Assembly (NCBI RefSeq): GCF_005280205.1
Contig: NZ_SUND01000009.1
Coordinates: 1 to 64,000 of the forward strand
Direction: 5' to 3'
Source: Bacillus yapensis
Lineage (GTDB): Bacteria; Bacillota; Bacilli; Bacillales; Cytobacillaceae
DNA length: 64,000 nt
Shown: one piece after another, positions 45,506 to 54,833 of the stretch
How positions within the stretch are numbered: the stretch's first letter is position 1
Layout of the letters: each line of letters opens with the position of its first letter
The notes under the pieces: model-generated
Database searches by the model: none
The model's input: the letters and a program-made list of their open reading frames with translations, nothing else
Told to the model about the DNA's origin: nothing
Position numbers and translations under genes: made by a program

Positions 45506-47008
45506 ATGTCCCTTTCGGTAAATGACCATATGAATTCTATTTTTCTGCGTGGTATTACACAAATTAGGGCTAGTAAAAAAGATATTTTAAAGGAATGGGA
45601 GAAGGTTATCTTTCACTTACGGAATACTGGTAAAAATTCAGTACATGTCGCTGAAGATATGGTTGAATTTTATTCTTCGATTCTTTTTAAAAAGAACTTC
45701 GATGAACATGAACCTCTGTTGGAACTGGAGAACGCTCAACATGTGACCACTCTTCCAAGCTATACAGGTAATAAATTTATTGGTACTTTATTAGAAAATT
45801 CCACCCTTCAGGTGATTCAAGCGATTGAACCTGAATATCACGAATATCACCATGCGATCCAATTTGTTTTTTCCATTATTAACGAGAAAATTTTTATCCC
45901 CTTCGATATCGATATATTTCTAAAGGATCTTGTTCAATCTCAGCAATTGCCGATTAACTGGGCAGCAATCATTAAGCAAAACGATAATATATTCACTGTT
46001 GAAAAATGGTTTGACTCCTCTGATGAAACTCTTTCTTTCAAAACAGACGAAATGAGAGCGGATTCGATTTATTCATTGTCTGAAGCACTTATCCGATTAA
46101 ATTCCAAGGATAGACCTAAAAACGGGAGTGTACTTCCTATCCCTCATGAGGACCGTACGATTTTAATTTACACAACGGAAAATCCAGCCATTATTCTGCC
46201 TTTTTTAAGCTATTCCTTACAAGTTTTTCAAAAAGGACGGGAAACCTTAAAAATTTCACAGCAGGAAATCATGTGGAAAGATTTTGTGATCATGTTTAAC
46301 GAGAATATTATGCGTTCCAAAACCCTTGCAGAAGCTGTAGAACAAATCTCTGTAGGTTTTATCAAATTTCTACCGTTTGAACGCTGTGCTCTTTTTTCTT
46401 ATTCCATGAACGAGCAAATGGGATTTGGTCTGTTTGGAAAACATTTAGATAATAAAGCGATCCAAAGTATTACAGAAGACATTAACAATCTTCCGATCAT
46501 CCAAAACTATCTCCAGTTACTTGAACATTTGGGAAGGAATAACAACTTCATTCAGCCAATCTTTATTAAAGATGCGGCTGCCAGTTTTCCAAAAGAATAT
46601 GTTGAACAATTCCAACTCGGTTCCATCGTTATTGCTCCTATATTTACTACTTCAACCAACAAGCTATTAGGGGCAGCAATTCTTGATCAAGGACCGGGTA
46701 AATATTTCAAAGCTCCAAAAGAAACGTTCTCCGCACTTCTGAAATTTGGGCAAAGTGCTGGCGAATTATTATCAAGATTTTACTCGACCACGAGTGAACA
46801 GCAAAAATCAGGAACAAAACATTTTTCACCAAGAGAGATTGAGGTGCTGAAACTCATGGCTGACGGTGCTTCTACCAACGAGGCAGCTAATAAGCTCAAT
46901 TTAAGTGAGTATACCGTCCGAGACTACGTGTCTAACATTATGCAGAAAATGGAAGCTAAAAACCGAACTGAAGCTGTTGCAAAAGCAATTCGTGAGGGCT
47001 TTATTTGA
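45506..47008 (+). CDS. LuxR-type transcriptional regulator with GAF-like sensor domain
   Basis: A 500-residue regulator. The C-terminal ~65 residues form a LuxR/FixJ HTH (FSPREIEVLKLMADGAST and the recognition helix LSEYTVRDYVSNIMQKM, with RTEAVAKAIREGFI). Residues about 260-425 look like a GAF domain. The N-terminal ~240 residues are helical and unassigned. There is no receiver domain and no HATPase, so it probably binds a ligand. It faces the beta-oxidation operon and is divergent from the DUF6230 operon, so either could be its target; that is inference from position. Confidence 0.82.
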   Translation: MSLSVNDHMNSIFLRGITQIRASKKDILKEWEKVIFHLRNTGKNSVHVAEDMVEFYSSILFKKNFDEHEPLLELENAQHVTTLPSYTGNKFIGTLLENSTLQVIQAIEPEYHEYHHAIQFVFSIINEKIFIPFDIDIFLKDLVQSQQLPINWAAIIKQNDNIFTVEKWFDSSDETLSFKTDEMRADSIYSLSEALIRLNSKDRPKNGSVLPIPHEDRTILIYTTENPAIILPFLSYSLQVFQKGRETLKISQQEIMWKDFVIMFNENIMRSKTLAEAVEQISVGFIKFLPFERCALFSYSMNEQMGFGLFGKHLDNKAIQSITEDINNLPIIQNYLQLLEHLGRNNNFIQPIFIKDAAASFPKEYVEQFQLGSIVIAPIFTTSTNKLLGAAILDQGPGKYFKAPKETFSALLKFGQSAGELLSRFYSTTSEQQKSGTKHFSPREIEVLKLMADGASTNEAANKLNLSEYTVRDYVSNIMQKMEAKNRTEAVAKAIREGFI

Positions 47009-47021
47009 TAGTGGCTTAGAC

Positions 47022-47060
47022 AAGCGAGAGAAGTAAATCATGTCTTTTCTCGCATTTATT
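47022..47060. terminator. Bidirectional terminator between regulator and acyl-CoA ligase genes
   Basis: GCGAGAGAAG/CTTTTCTCGC stem followed by ATTTATTTTT on plus. Confidence 0.7.
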
Positions 47061-48894
47061 TTTCCATCGCTGCGACTACTTCTAATAAGGATTCTTGATC
47101 GATGGACTCTTGAAACCCTTGCATAATCTCTTTCTTATATTTCTCTTCAATTTCCTTCATTCGAATGGATAATTTAGGGGTTAACTCGCCACCCTCAATT
47201 GTCCAAGGTTCACTTATGATAATGACTTTTTTAGGCTGCTCAAATTTGGCAAATCCACTTGTTAGCCGTTGTACTTCTGTTTCGTACAGATGCTGTACAA
47301 TTGGATTTAGACAAAGCTCTTCAAAAGAAGGAATCTCCAAGCCCTTATGTTTTAGCCAAGGAACCAATTCCTCATAATCTGGATTGACTAGACAAATAAT
47401 GTACTTTTGCTGGTCTCCAAAAATAACGGATTGATGAACATATTTACTTTCATTAATGGCACTTTCAAGTGGTTGAGGGGCAACATTTTTACCAGTAGAA
47501 AGGACAAGGATACGTTTTTTCCGATCAAGGATTTTTAAATAATTTTCTTCATCTACCTGGCCAATATCTCCTGTACGAAACCATTCTCCTTCAAAAGACT
47601 CTTCTGTTGATTTTTCATCTTTATAATACCCTTTCATAACACTAGGACCTTTAACTAAAACTTCTCCATCTTCAGCTATTCGCACTTCCAAATTGGGAAG
47701 AACCTTTCCGACCGTTCCAGTCTTTGTCCTTATCATTGGATTTGTAGTGATCACAGGTGAAGTCTCAGTTAGTCCATATCCTTCAAGCACCGGTAGATCC
47801 AGTGCCCAAAAAAATTTTGACACTTCAGGATTTAGCGTTGCGCCCCCTGAAACCATTCCTCTTAATCTACCACCTAACTTGGACTTCACTTTTTGAAAGA
47901 CAAGGCGGTCTGCAATTTTCCACTTGCGTTGCAATGATTTTGGCATGGAGTCTCTGAGGATCAAGTCTTGAATGGGACGATTTAGGTAACTCTCATAACG
48001 CTCGATTCCAACGGATACTGCCCAATTAAAGATCTTCTTCTTAATAAAGGATCCATTTTCAATCTCATCGATTACCTTCATGTACACCTTTTCAAACAAT
48101 CTCGGAACACTAGTAAGGACAGTTGGTCTCACTTCAAGCATATTTTCTTGAATGGTATTAATATTTTCGGCGTAAGCAATGGTACAACCTACTGATAGAG
48201 GCATATAATGTCCCGCCATTCTTTCAAACACATGAGATAATGGCAAATAGGATAATGTAACATCCTCTGGAAGAAGTTCGATTAACCAAAATTGTACGCC
48301 TTCCAAATTGGCAAGGAAATTTCCATGGGTAAGCATAACCCCTTTTTGTTTGCCAGTCGTGCCAGAAGTATGAATAATTGTGGAAAGTTGATCTCGTTCA
48401 AGAGTTTTCCAATTATCCTCCCAATTGGGTAATGGATTGTCAGCACCAATCGCCATTAACTCTTCGAAACTAAAGTCTCCATTTCCTTGAGAGAGATTCA
48501 TCATAATACAATGTTCAAGTGAGTCAGCTAATTCGATTTTTTTACGCTGTTCCTCATTTTCAACTACAACCATTTTGACATCCGCATTTTTTAAAATATA
48601 CCTGACTTGCTCGGTGGGCAATGTAGGATAAATCGGAACTGTAACCGCCCCTAAGCTTGCAATGGCAAAGTCCGTTATCCCCCACATTGGGTTGCTATTA
48701 GACAGGATCGCGACTTTGTCTTCCTTTTTAATCCCCAATTTTGCAAATCCCGAGGCAGCTTCGTAAATATTGTTCCAAAAGGTCGCATAGGTCATTTCTT
48801 GGTAGGTGCCGTTTACCTTCCACATAAAAACCACTTTTGTCGGAAACTTACTCACAGTATTCCAAAGCATTTCAACCAAATTATTCGGTTTCAT
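47056..48894 (-). CDS. Long-chain acyl-CoA synthetase (AMP-binding, FAA1 type)
   Basis: Activates fatty acids to acyl-CoA with ATP. A 612-residue adenylate-forming enzyme with the P-loop HTSGTTGKQKGVML (about 175-188), GYGLTETSPV and EWFRTGDIG. It belongs to the larger FAA1/AMP-dependent synthetase branch found next to beta-oxidation genes. It is the last gene of the operon starting with the SCP2 gene, about 56 bases after thiolase. Confidence 0.94.
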   Translation of the reverse strand: MKPNNLVEMLWNTVSKFPTKVVFMWKVNGTYQEMTYATFWNNIYEAASGFAKLGIKKEDKVAILSNSNPMWGITDFAIASLGAVTVPIYPTLPTEQVRYILKNADVKMVVVENEEQRKKIELADSLEHCIMMNLSQGNGDFSFEELMAIGADNPLPNWEDNWKTLERDQLSTIIHTSGTTGKQKGVMLTHGNFLANLEGVQFWLIELLPEDVTLSYLPLSHVFERMAGHYMPLSVGCTIAYAENINTIQENMLEVRPTVLTSVPRLFEKVYMKVIDEIENGSFIKKKIFNWAVSVGIERYESYLNRPIQDLILRDSMPKSLQRKWKIADRLVFQKVKSKLGGRLRGMVSGGATLNPEVSKFFWALDLPVLEGYGLTETSPVITTNPMIRTKTGTVGKVLPNLEVRIAEDGEVLVKGPSVMKGYYKDEKSTEESFEGEWFRTGDIGQVDEENYLKILDRKKRILVLSTGKNVAPQPLESAINESKYVHQSVIFGDQQKYIICLVNPDYEELVPWLKHKGLEIPSFEELCLNPIVQHLYETEVQRLTSGFAKFEQPKKVIIISEPWTIEGGELTPKLSIRMKEIEEKYKKEIMQGFQESIDQESLLEVVAAMEK

Positions 48895-48950
48895 TAGAAG
48901 CCCCCTTACATAATCACTTCTCCATTTCTCGTAATCTCATCATCTCGACA

Positions 48951-50093
48951 TTAAATTCTTTCAATAATTGTCGCGGTCGCCATCCCAAAACCAATACACA
49001 TGACTTGAAGACCATATTTTCCATCTGTATCCTCTAGTGTGTGAAGTAAAGTCGTTGCCAATCTAGCTCCGCTTGCTCCAAGAGGATGCCCCAAGGCAAT
49101 AGCCCCACCTCTAGGATTAACCTTTTTCATATCCGGATTAAATTCCTTCGCCCATGCTTTCACTACTGAAGCAAAAGCTTCATTTATTTCAATCACATCT
49201 AATTGTTCAAAAGTCAGACCTGCTTTTTCTAGTACCTTTTTTGTTGCTGGAATCACGCCTGTTAGCATCATGACTGGGTCAATCCCGACGGCTGTGCGGG
49301 CAATTATTTTAGCCCGGGGCTTTAAGTGGAGACTTTCTGCTTTTTCCCTAGACATAAGCAAAAGTCCTGCTGCACCATCACTTATTTGACTTGAGTTTCC
49401 TGCCGTTATCACCCCTGCGTCTGGGATAAAAACGGGTGTTAATCCGGCTAATTTTTCAATAGATGTGTCTCTGCGAATCCCCTCATCTCCAGTTAAGCTT
49501 ATTTCTCCACCTTCTACTTTTAACTTAAGGGGAATAATTTCTCTTTTGAACAAACCTTGGTCAGTCGCAAATTCTGCTCTTCGATGACTTTCCAGCGAGT
49601 ATTCATCTAATTCCTCTCGCGTAAGCCCCCATTCTTTCGCAATCATTTCTGCAGAAAATCCTTGTGGGACAATATTGTAACGACTTACTAACTCATTGCT
49701 GAAGCTTCCCAAATCGCTTCCCATTGGGACACGTGACATATTCTCTACGCCACATGCAATAGCAATATCTACATCCCCAGATAGGATCATTTGTGTAGCC
49801 GTATGGATGGCCTGTTGACTAGAGCCACACATTCGGTTTAGTGAAAAGGAAGGTACTTCAACTGGAAAGCCTGCAGCTAGTACCGCCATTCTCCCAATAT
49901 TACCACCCTGTTCATCCGTCATTGTGACACATCCCGTGACAACCTCTTCCACATCTGCAGACTCTATCCCATTTCGCTCAACTAATTGCTGTAACACAGG
50001 AACGAGAAGATCTACAGGGTGTGTATTGGATAACGCACCATTTTTACGCCCAACTGCCGTTCGAATCGCATCAACGATTACAACCTCTCTCAC
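48951..50093 (-). CDS. Acetyl-CoA acyltransferase (thiolase)
   Basis: Thiolytic cleavage of 3-ketoacyl-CoA. A 380-residue thiolase with acyl-acceptor Cys89 in NRMCGSSQQA, His336 in GHPLGASGAR and the second Cys366 in MCIGFGMATA, so all catalytic residues are present. GTG start behind AAGGAGAG. The context favours degradation over biosynthesis. Confidence 0.95.
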   Translation of the reverse strand: MREVVIVDAIRTAVGRKNGALSNTHPVDLLVPVLQQLVERNGIESADVEEVVTGCVTMTDEQGGNIGRMAVLAAGFPVEVPSFSLNRMCGSSQQAIHTATQMILSGDVDIAIACGVENMSRVPMGSDLGSFSNELVSRYNIVPQGFSAEMIAKEWGLTREELDEYSLESHRRAEFATDQGLFKREIIPLKLKVEGGEISLTGDEGIRRDTSIEKLAGLTPVFIPDAGVITAGNSSQISDGAAGLLLMSREKAESLHLKPRAKIIARTAVGIDPVMMLTGVIPATKKVLEKAGLTFEQLDVIEINEAFASVVKAWAKEFNPDMKKVNPRGGAIALGHPLGASGARLATTLLHTLEDTDGKYGLQVMCIGFGMATATIIERI

Positions 50094-50156
50094 GATATGT
50101 CTCTCCTTTGTTTTTTCGCCAAAGCCGTTTTTAGTAGATTGAGAAAATAGCCATTG

Positions 50157-50999
50157 CTAAAAAGTAAATAGTTCTATCCCACCTGATACATTTAAGCCAA
50201 TACCTGTAATGTACTTCGCTTTATCTGAGACGAGAAAGGTTATCGCATTCGCAATATCCTCCGGCTCTCCTGGTTGCTTCAATGCAGTACGTTGAATCAT
50301 CCGTTCATTCATGGCTGGATTCCCCAGCTTAAAGGCTTCCGTACCAATGATTCCAGGTACAATCGCATTCACCCGAATCCCATGCTTGGCACCTTCTAAT
50401 GCCATACTCTTTGTAAAGCTTAAAAGTCCACCTTTCGTTGCAGAATAGCTAGCTTGCCCAAAGCCTCCGAGTGTACCAGCGACAGATGACATATTGATAA
50501 TACTACCACTGCCCTGCTCCTTCATATAGGGCCACACAGCTTTCGTGCAATTATAAGCACCTGTCAAATTTACTTTTAAATCTCTTTCCCAGAAATCATC
50601 ATTTTGATTTTCAATTTTTGAAACATGGTCGAGAGTCCCTGCGTTATTCACCAAAATATCGATACGTCCGAATTCCTGCTTAACCCTCGCGAATACTGCT
50701 TCCACCTGTTCTTTATCTGTCACATCCATTTTACAAGCAAAGGATTTTCTCCCCATTTCTTGAATTTCTTTTGCTGTTTTGTCTGCATACATGATATTTG
50801 TGCTTTGCATAAATTGAGCAATCGGACCATATTTGAGTGCCTCCTGCTCATTATGAGAATCTGATTCTATTAAAATATCTGTGATCACTACATCAGCACC
50901 AGCCTCGGCAAGTGCGAGTGCGTCTGCTCTTCCTAACCCTCGGGAAGCCCCGGTGACAATTGCCACCTTCCCTTTTAACAACTCATTCCAAGAAGACAT
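50157..50999 (-). CDS. SDR family oxidoreductase, candidate 3-hydroxyacyl-CoA dehydrogenase
   Basis: A 280-residue short-chain dehydrogenase: NAD(P) motif TGASRGLGRADALALA, NNAGTLDH, and the YSATKGG catalytic Tyr-Lys. Asp after the second strand (VITDI) suggests NAD. Compared with ordinary ~250-residue SDRs it has an extra ~25 residues between the second strand and the third helix (about 45-70). No HAD-superfamily 3-hydroxyacyl-CoA dehydrogenase is in the operon, so this SDR probably fills that step. Second of two adjacent ATGs preferred (GAGGTG spacing). Confidence 0.88.
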   Translation of the reverse strand: MSSWNELLKGKVAIVTGASRGLGRADALALAEAGADVVITDILIESDSHNEQEALKYGPIAQFMQSTNIMYADKTAKEIQEMGRKSFACKMDVTDKEQVEAVFARVKQEFGRIDILVNNAGTLDHVSKIENQNDDFWERDLKVNLTGAYNCTKAVWPYMKEQGSGSIINMSSVAGTLGGFGQASYSATKGGLLSFTKSMALEGAKHGIRVNAIVPGIIGTEAFKLGNPAMNERMIQRTALKQPGEPEDIANAITFLVSDKAKYITGIGLNVSGGIELFTF

Positions 51000-51056
51000 C
51001 ATTTCACCTCAATTAGATTGGCCTTAAAATTTAGACATTCATCTATTCAGAGTCTA

Positions 51057-51845
51057 TTATAAGAATTTCGCCTTTTCTTTTAGATAAAAAGCCGCTATTC
51101 CAATGCTCGGTTCATCTGTTAGAAACGTCTCAGAAAATGCTTTTGCTTCAATTGCTAATCCTTCCGCAATCGGGTACTCTGCCGCATTGATCGCTCTTTT
51201 TGCTAGACCCATGGCATGCACGGCACCTTCTGCCAGTTGTTCAGCAAATTCAGTTGTGACCGATTCCAATTCATCGGGAGCAACAGCACGAGTAATCAAA
51301 CCAAGCTCTTCTGCCTCTTTCGGTTCTAATTTCTTCGCTGTAAAAATTAGCTCAATTGCCTTTGCTCGACCTAGCAATCTCGTCATTCTTTGAGTACCTC
51401 CTGCCCCAGGGATAATTCCAAGTGATAGCTCGCTTAGTCCAATGCGCCCCTTTGACATAAAACGAAAATCGCAGGCAAGGGCAAATTCGCAGCCTCCACC
51501 AAGAGCATGACCGTTAATGGCCGCTATCACTGGTTTTGGCAAGGTAGCAAATGTATGAAAGCACGCTTGCATTCTGGCACTCAGATTAGCAATTGGATCA
51601 TCATCTACCGCTTGCGGATCCACAGATTGAATAATTCCCATTAAATCGGCACCTGCTAGAAAGCTCTTGGGGTGAGCACTTGTGATAACAATGACACGAA
51701 CAGATTGATCATCCTTCAATACATTTGCAACGTGCTCTAGTTCAAACATTAATTTATCGCCAATCGCATTTGCTGGAGGATTATTTATGGTAACCCAGGT
51801 AACTCCCTTAGCACGTTTTTCTACCTTAAGTGTCTGATAATCCAA
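51057..51845 (-). CDS. Enoyl-CoA hydratase
   Basis: Crotonase-family hydratase of 262 residues. Features: NPPANAIGDKL, oxyanion-hole residues in FLAGADL and INGHALGGGCEFALACDF, and both catalytic glutamates (GGGCEFAL and GLSELSLGIIPGAGGTQR). The frame opens at an ATG (51866), but AAAGGAGGAG lies inside that extension and points to TTG at 51845. Confidence 0.93.
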   Translation of the reverse strand: MDYQTLKVEKRAKGVTWVTINNPPANAIGDKLMFELEHVANVLKDDQSVRVIVITSAHPKSFLAGADLMGIIQSVDPQAVDDDPIANLSARMQACFHTFATLPKPVIAAINGHALGGGCEFALACDFRFMSKGRIGLSELSLGIIPGAGGTQRMTRLLGRAKAIELIFTAKKLEPKEAEELGLITRAVAPDELESVTTEFAEQLAEGAVHAMGLAKRAINAAEYPIAEGLAIEAKAFSETFLTDEPSIGIAAFYLKEKAKFL

Positions 51846-51878
51846 CAAATCTCCTCCTTTCTTCAACAGTGGTCTTCC

Positions 51879-53078
51879 CTAAACCCTCACGTTATATGGA
51901 GCGTATTGACGCCTTGCGATTACTAAATGTTGGATTTGGTTCGTCCCTTCAAAAATATCGAACACTTTCACGTCCCGATACAATTTTTCTACTAAATGAC
52001 CATCCAAGCCAATTGGACCTAAAATTTCAAGACACTTCACACAGACATCCAGCGCCATTTGCCCAGCATACGCTTTAGACATTGCCGCTTCCTTTGCATT
52101 TGCTACACCAATATCCGCTTTCCAAGCTGCCTCCCATGTAAGATATCTTGCAGCCGCAATATCCTGTTCGGCTTCTGCCAAAAGTTCAGAGGCAATCGTA
52201 GGAAACTGTCCAACTTTCGGATATTCTTTGCGAACCAAATCGATTGTATATTCATAGGCAGCACGCGCAATTCCGATGGCCATTGCCGCTACAATTGGAC
52301 GTGTACTATCAAAAGTTTTCATCGCGACTTGAAACCCAGATGGCTTTGAAGCAGCCGTTTTATAAAACTCTTCACCACCGAGTAAATTCTCATCCGGTAC
52401 AAAGCAGTCCTCAAAAAGAAGTTCAGCCGTTTCATTCGCTCTTAATCCCATCTTTTTGACAAGTTTCGTACAACTGAAGCCCTTCGTCCCTTTTTCAACA
52501 ACAAATGCCCGCTGTCCAGCACGCCCTAGGGATTTGTCTATAGTTGCAAATACAACAACCCATGAAGCACGACCACCATTTGTAATAAAAATTTTCTGTC
52601 CATTTAATATATATCCACCATCAACTTTTTGTGCTGTTGTTTGAACACCTGATGCATCAGACCCCGCTTCTGGTTCGGTCAGCGCATAAGCACCCCAACG
52701 CGGTTTATCTTTTGTAAAAATGGATAGGAATCTTTGTTTTTGTTCAGGTGTTCCACTACTTTGAATAGGAGGTCCTCCTAGTCCTGCGCCGGGCAATGAC
52801 AATGCAATTGCCGGGTCCCCCCATGCAATTTCCTCTGTGGCAATTACCCCTAAGCGATTACCTTGACGTTCATTTTTGGATGATTTCTTATCAGCATCAT
52901 CCCCACCAAAGGATGATGTATTTAGTTGAATGCCCATTTTATTTACTTTATCCAGCCATTCATCAGGTACTTTCCCTAACCGGTCAGCCTCTAGCGATAT
53001 CGGTCGAATCTCATTCTCAGCAAACCAATGTGTTAATTCCTTTATTTGTTTTTGTTGTTCAGTTAGTTCGTACGTTAT
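51879..53078 (-). CDS. Acyl-CoA dehydrogenase, catalytic (Glu-containing) subunit or enzyme
   Basis: FAD-dependent alpha,beta-dehydrogenation of acyl-CoA. A 400-residue enzyme with YALTEPEAGSD (about 132-142), FITNGGRASWVVVFA, the C-terminal YRDVKVFDIFEGTNQIQ motif and catalytic Glu378 in FEGT. Its GTG start lies at 53081 by frame and overlaps the stop of the upstream Glu-less paralogue (GTGA), the arrangement expected for two subunits of one complex. The coordinate end here may be extended by one codon to 53081. Confidence 0.93.
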   Translation of the reverse strand: MTYELTEQQKQIKELTHWFAENEIRPISLEADRLGKVPDEWLDKVNKMGIQLNTSSFGGDDADKKSSKNERQGNRLGVIATEEIAWGDPAIALSLPGAGLGGPPIQSSGTPEQKQRFLSIFTKDKPRWGAYALTEPEAGSDASGVQTTAQKVDGGYILNGQKIFITNGGRASWVVVFATIDKSLGRAGQRAFVVEKGTKGFSCTKLVKKMGLRANETAELLFEDCFVPDENLLGGEEFYKTAASKPSGFQVAMKTFDSTRPIVAAMAIGIARAAYEYTIDLVRKEYPKVGQFPTIASELLAEAEQDIAAARYLTWEAAWKADIGVANAKEAAMSKAYAGQMALDVCVKCLEILGPIGLDGHLVEKLYRDVKVFDIFEGTNQIQHLVIARRQYAPYNVRV

Positions 53079-54214
53079 CACTTGTTTTTCACCCCTATCG
53101 GCTCACCAATCAATTGCTCTCCTCTTGCAATTAATAGCTCTCTTTCGCGCCCATACAAAGACACTTGTGCTTGGGCATCCCTCATCCATTTTTCAACTGG
53201 GTATTCCTGAACATAACCATGTCCTCCTAAGAGTTGCACCGCTGAATCAGTTACATACCTGACTGAACGATGGGCACGATAGAGCGCCCTTAGGACGGAG
53301 CCGCCTGCTGATTCTTTCTCCTCATCTAATTCAAGCGCTGCTTGCCAGACGAGATGATTGGCGATCCGAGTCTCCATTGCCATATCCGCAATTCGGAATG
53401 AAACACCTTGAAATTTTGCAATTTCCTGTCCAAATGCCTTTCGTCCAGCCGTATATTCTGTAGCATAGTCAAGGGCTGCTTCCATCAACCCAACTTCCTT
53501 TGCTGCTTGTAAAAGCTGGACTCTAGGTCGAATTTTTCCTATTAATCGAAGGGCTTCTTCATTTCTTGCAAGGATTAGCTCTTCAGATACGAACACATTT
53601 TCAAACACGTATTTGCCCATTCCTGATGCAAGTAAACCTAATCGATAATCCCCAAATTCTATTTTTAGGTTTTGCTGTTCGGATACCTCAACCCAGATCA
53701 CTAACGGCAAACCATCACTATCCTCCCCCATCACAACTAAGTAATCTGCAAAGGATGCTAATCGAACGGGTTGAGAGATACCATTGATGACCCATGAATC
53801 GTTATTGTTCTCTATGGTTACATGGGTATTTCCCGTTAGGTCCAGAAGCGCCACTGACTTTTTCGCATGAATAATATCGTCCCTATAGGTGGATAAAAGA
53901 GGATGATTAGGATATAACCGAAATAGTGTCGATGCATCTCCTAATCCAGGCAATCCTTGAATGGCACCTAAGTCTCCGTAACTTAAAGCTTGTAAAATTT
54001 GTACCTGAGTAATCATAGGAAGTTCTAGGCCCTCCCAATTCTCTGGTGTTTCTAAGGCAAGAAATCCAAGTTCATCTAGTTCACTCACAAGAAAAGCATC
54101 GACTACCTGATTTTTTTCTATTTCTCTAGCAACTGGTCGAATTTTTTCGATGGCAATGCTTTTGGCTACTTGAATAAACTCTTTTTCTTCATCTGTTGGT
54201 AAAAAGGATGTCAC
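53078..54214 (-). CDS. Acyl-CoA dehydrogenase paralogue lacking the catalytic Glu
   Basis: A 378-residue acyl-CoA dehydrogenase-fold protein. The C-terminal motif reads WMRDAQAQVSLYGRERELL: where active enzymes have Y-E-G-T, this has Y-G-R-E (Gly355). The flavin-loop TEPxAGSD is also absent (ALLDLTGNTHV instead). It is therefore unlikely to be an active homomeric dehydrogenase and more likely the non-catalytic partner of the downstream gene. Start at GTG 54214 behind AAGAGGGGG; the frame is open to 54283. Confidence 0.88.
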   Translation of the reverse strand: MTSFLPTDEEKEFIQVAKSIAIEKIRPVAREIEKNQVVDAFLVSELDELGFLALETPENWEGLELPMITQVQILQALSYGDLGAIQGLPGLGDASTLFRLYPNHPLLSTYRDDIIHAKKSVALLDLTGNTHVTIENNNDSWVINGISQPVRLASFADYLVVMGEDSDGLPLVIWVEVSEQQNLKIEFGDYRLGLLASGMGKYVFENVFVSEELILARNEEALRLIGKIRPRVQLLQAAKEVGLMEAALDYATEYTAGRKAFGQEIAKFQGVSFRIADMAMETRIANHLVWQAALELDEEKESAGGSVLRALYRAHRSVRYVTDSAVQLLGGHGYVQEYPVEKWMRDAQAQVSLYGRERELLIARGEQLIGEPIGVKNK

Positions 54215-54290
54215 TACTTTTCCCCCTCTTTTAAAACAGAAACTTCCACATGGCGCGGAAGTTTCTATTCTTCCTAATATCATTTCTAAA

Positions 54291-54629
54291 TCAAACCGTT
54301 CTGTAGGCTGCTAAAACACCTTGAAGCTTTAATGCGAGACCCATGTTTCCTTGTAGCTTTAATTTTCCACTCATAAATGCTTGTGTGCCATTTAAGCTTC
54401 CCTCAACCATCTTCTCAAAATCTTCACTTGCCATTTTTAAAATGCAGTCAGGTTTTTCGTCTCCTCCTTCAGCTACATAGCTATTCTCACCTCTTAAGAC
54501 AATCTGATAGGAGCCAGCTTTCTCTCCATGTAGATCAAATTGATAGACCGCCTCAAGACCATTTAGACGACTAGGGTCAGCACTCAATGCTTCATCAATT
54601 TCACGAAAGATTTCTTTTAATTCTGCCAT
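54291..54629 (-). CDS. SCP2 sterol-binding domain protein
   Basis: A 112-residue stand-alone SCP-2 domain: LNGLEAVYQFDLHGEKAGSY at the start and the GTQAFMSGKLKLQGNMGLALKLQ end, where the GKLKLQGN motif is the SCP2 signature. SCP2 domains bind sterols or fatty-acyl-CoA in a hydrophobic tunnel. As the first gene of the operon it probably delivers or buffers the acyl-CoA substrate. Confidence 0.92.
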   Translation of the reverse strand: MAELKEIFREIDEALSADPSRLNGLEAVYQFDLHGEKAGSYQIVLRGENSYVAEGGDEKPDCILKMASEDFEKMVEGSLNGTQAFMSGKLKLQGNMGLALKLQGVLAAYRTV

Positions 54630-54774
54630 CCTTCATTTCCTCCTCTAATTACATTATTTTTGCTGTGTATCTCAATCTTAAATTCTGATAATTCAATAAT
54701 ATATTCCTAAAAATGTAGGGATTTTCGAATAGGTTTTTATGTTAGTCCCTAACTTTGTATGTATAACGCAAAAA

Positions 54775-54823
54775 CAAAAAGCTGACCAAAAGATGAGTCA
54801 CGATCTTTTAAGTCAGCTTCTAC
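54775..54823 (-). terminator. Terminator of the alcohol dehydrogenase gene
   Basis: AAGCTGAC.AAAAGAT/ATCTTTT..GTCAGCTT hairpin followed on the minus strand by TTTTTGTTTTT; 11 bases after the stop at 54834. Confidence 0.88.
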
Positions 54824-54833
54824 TTAAGTTAAG

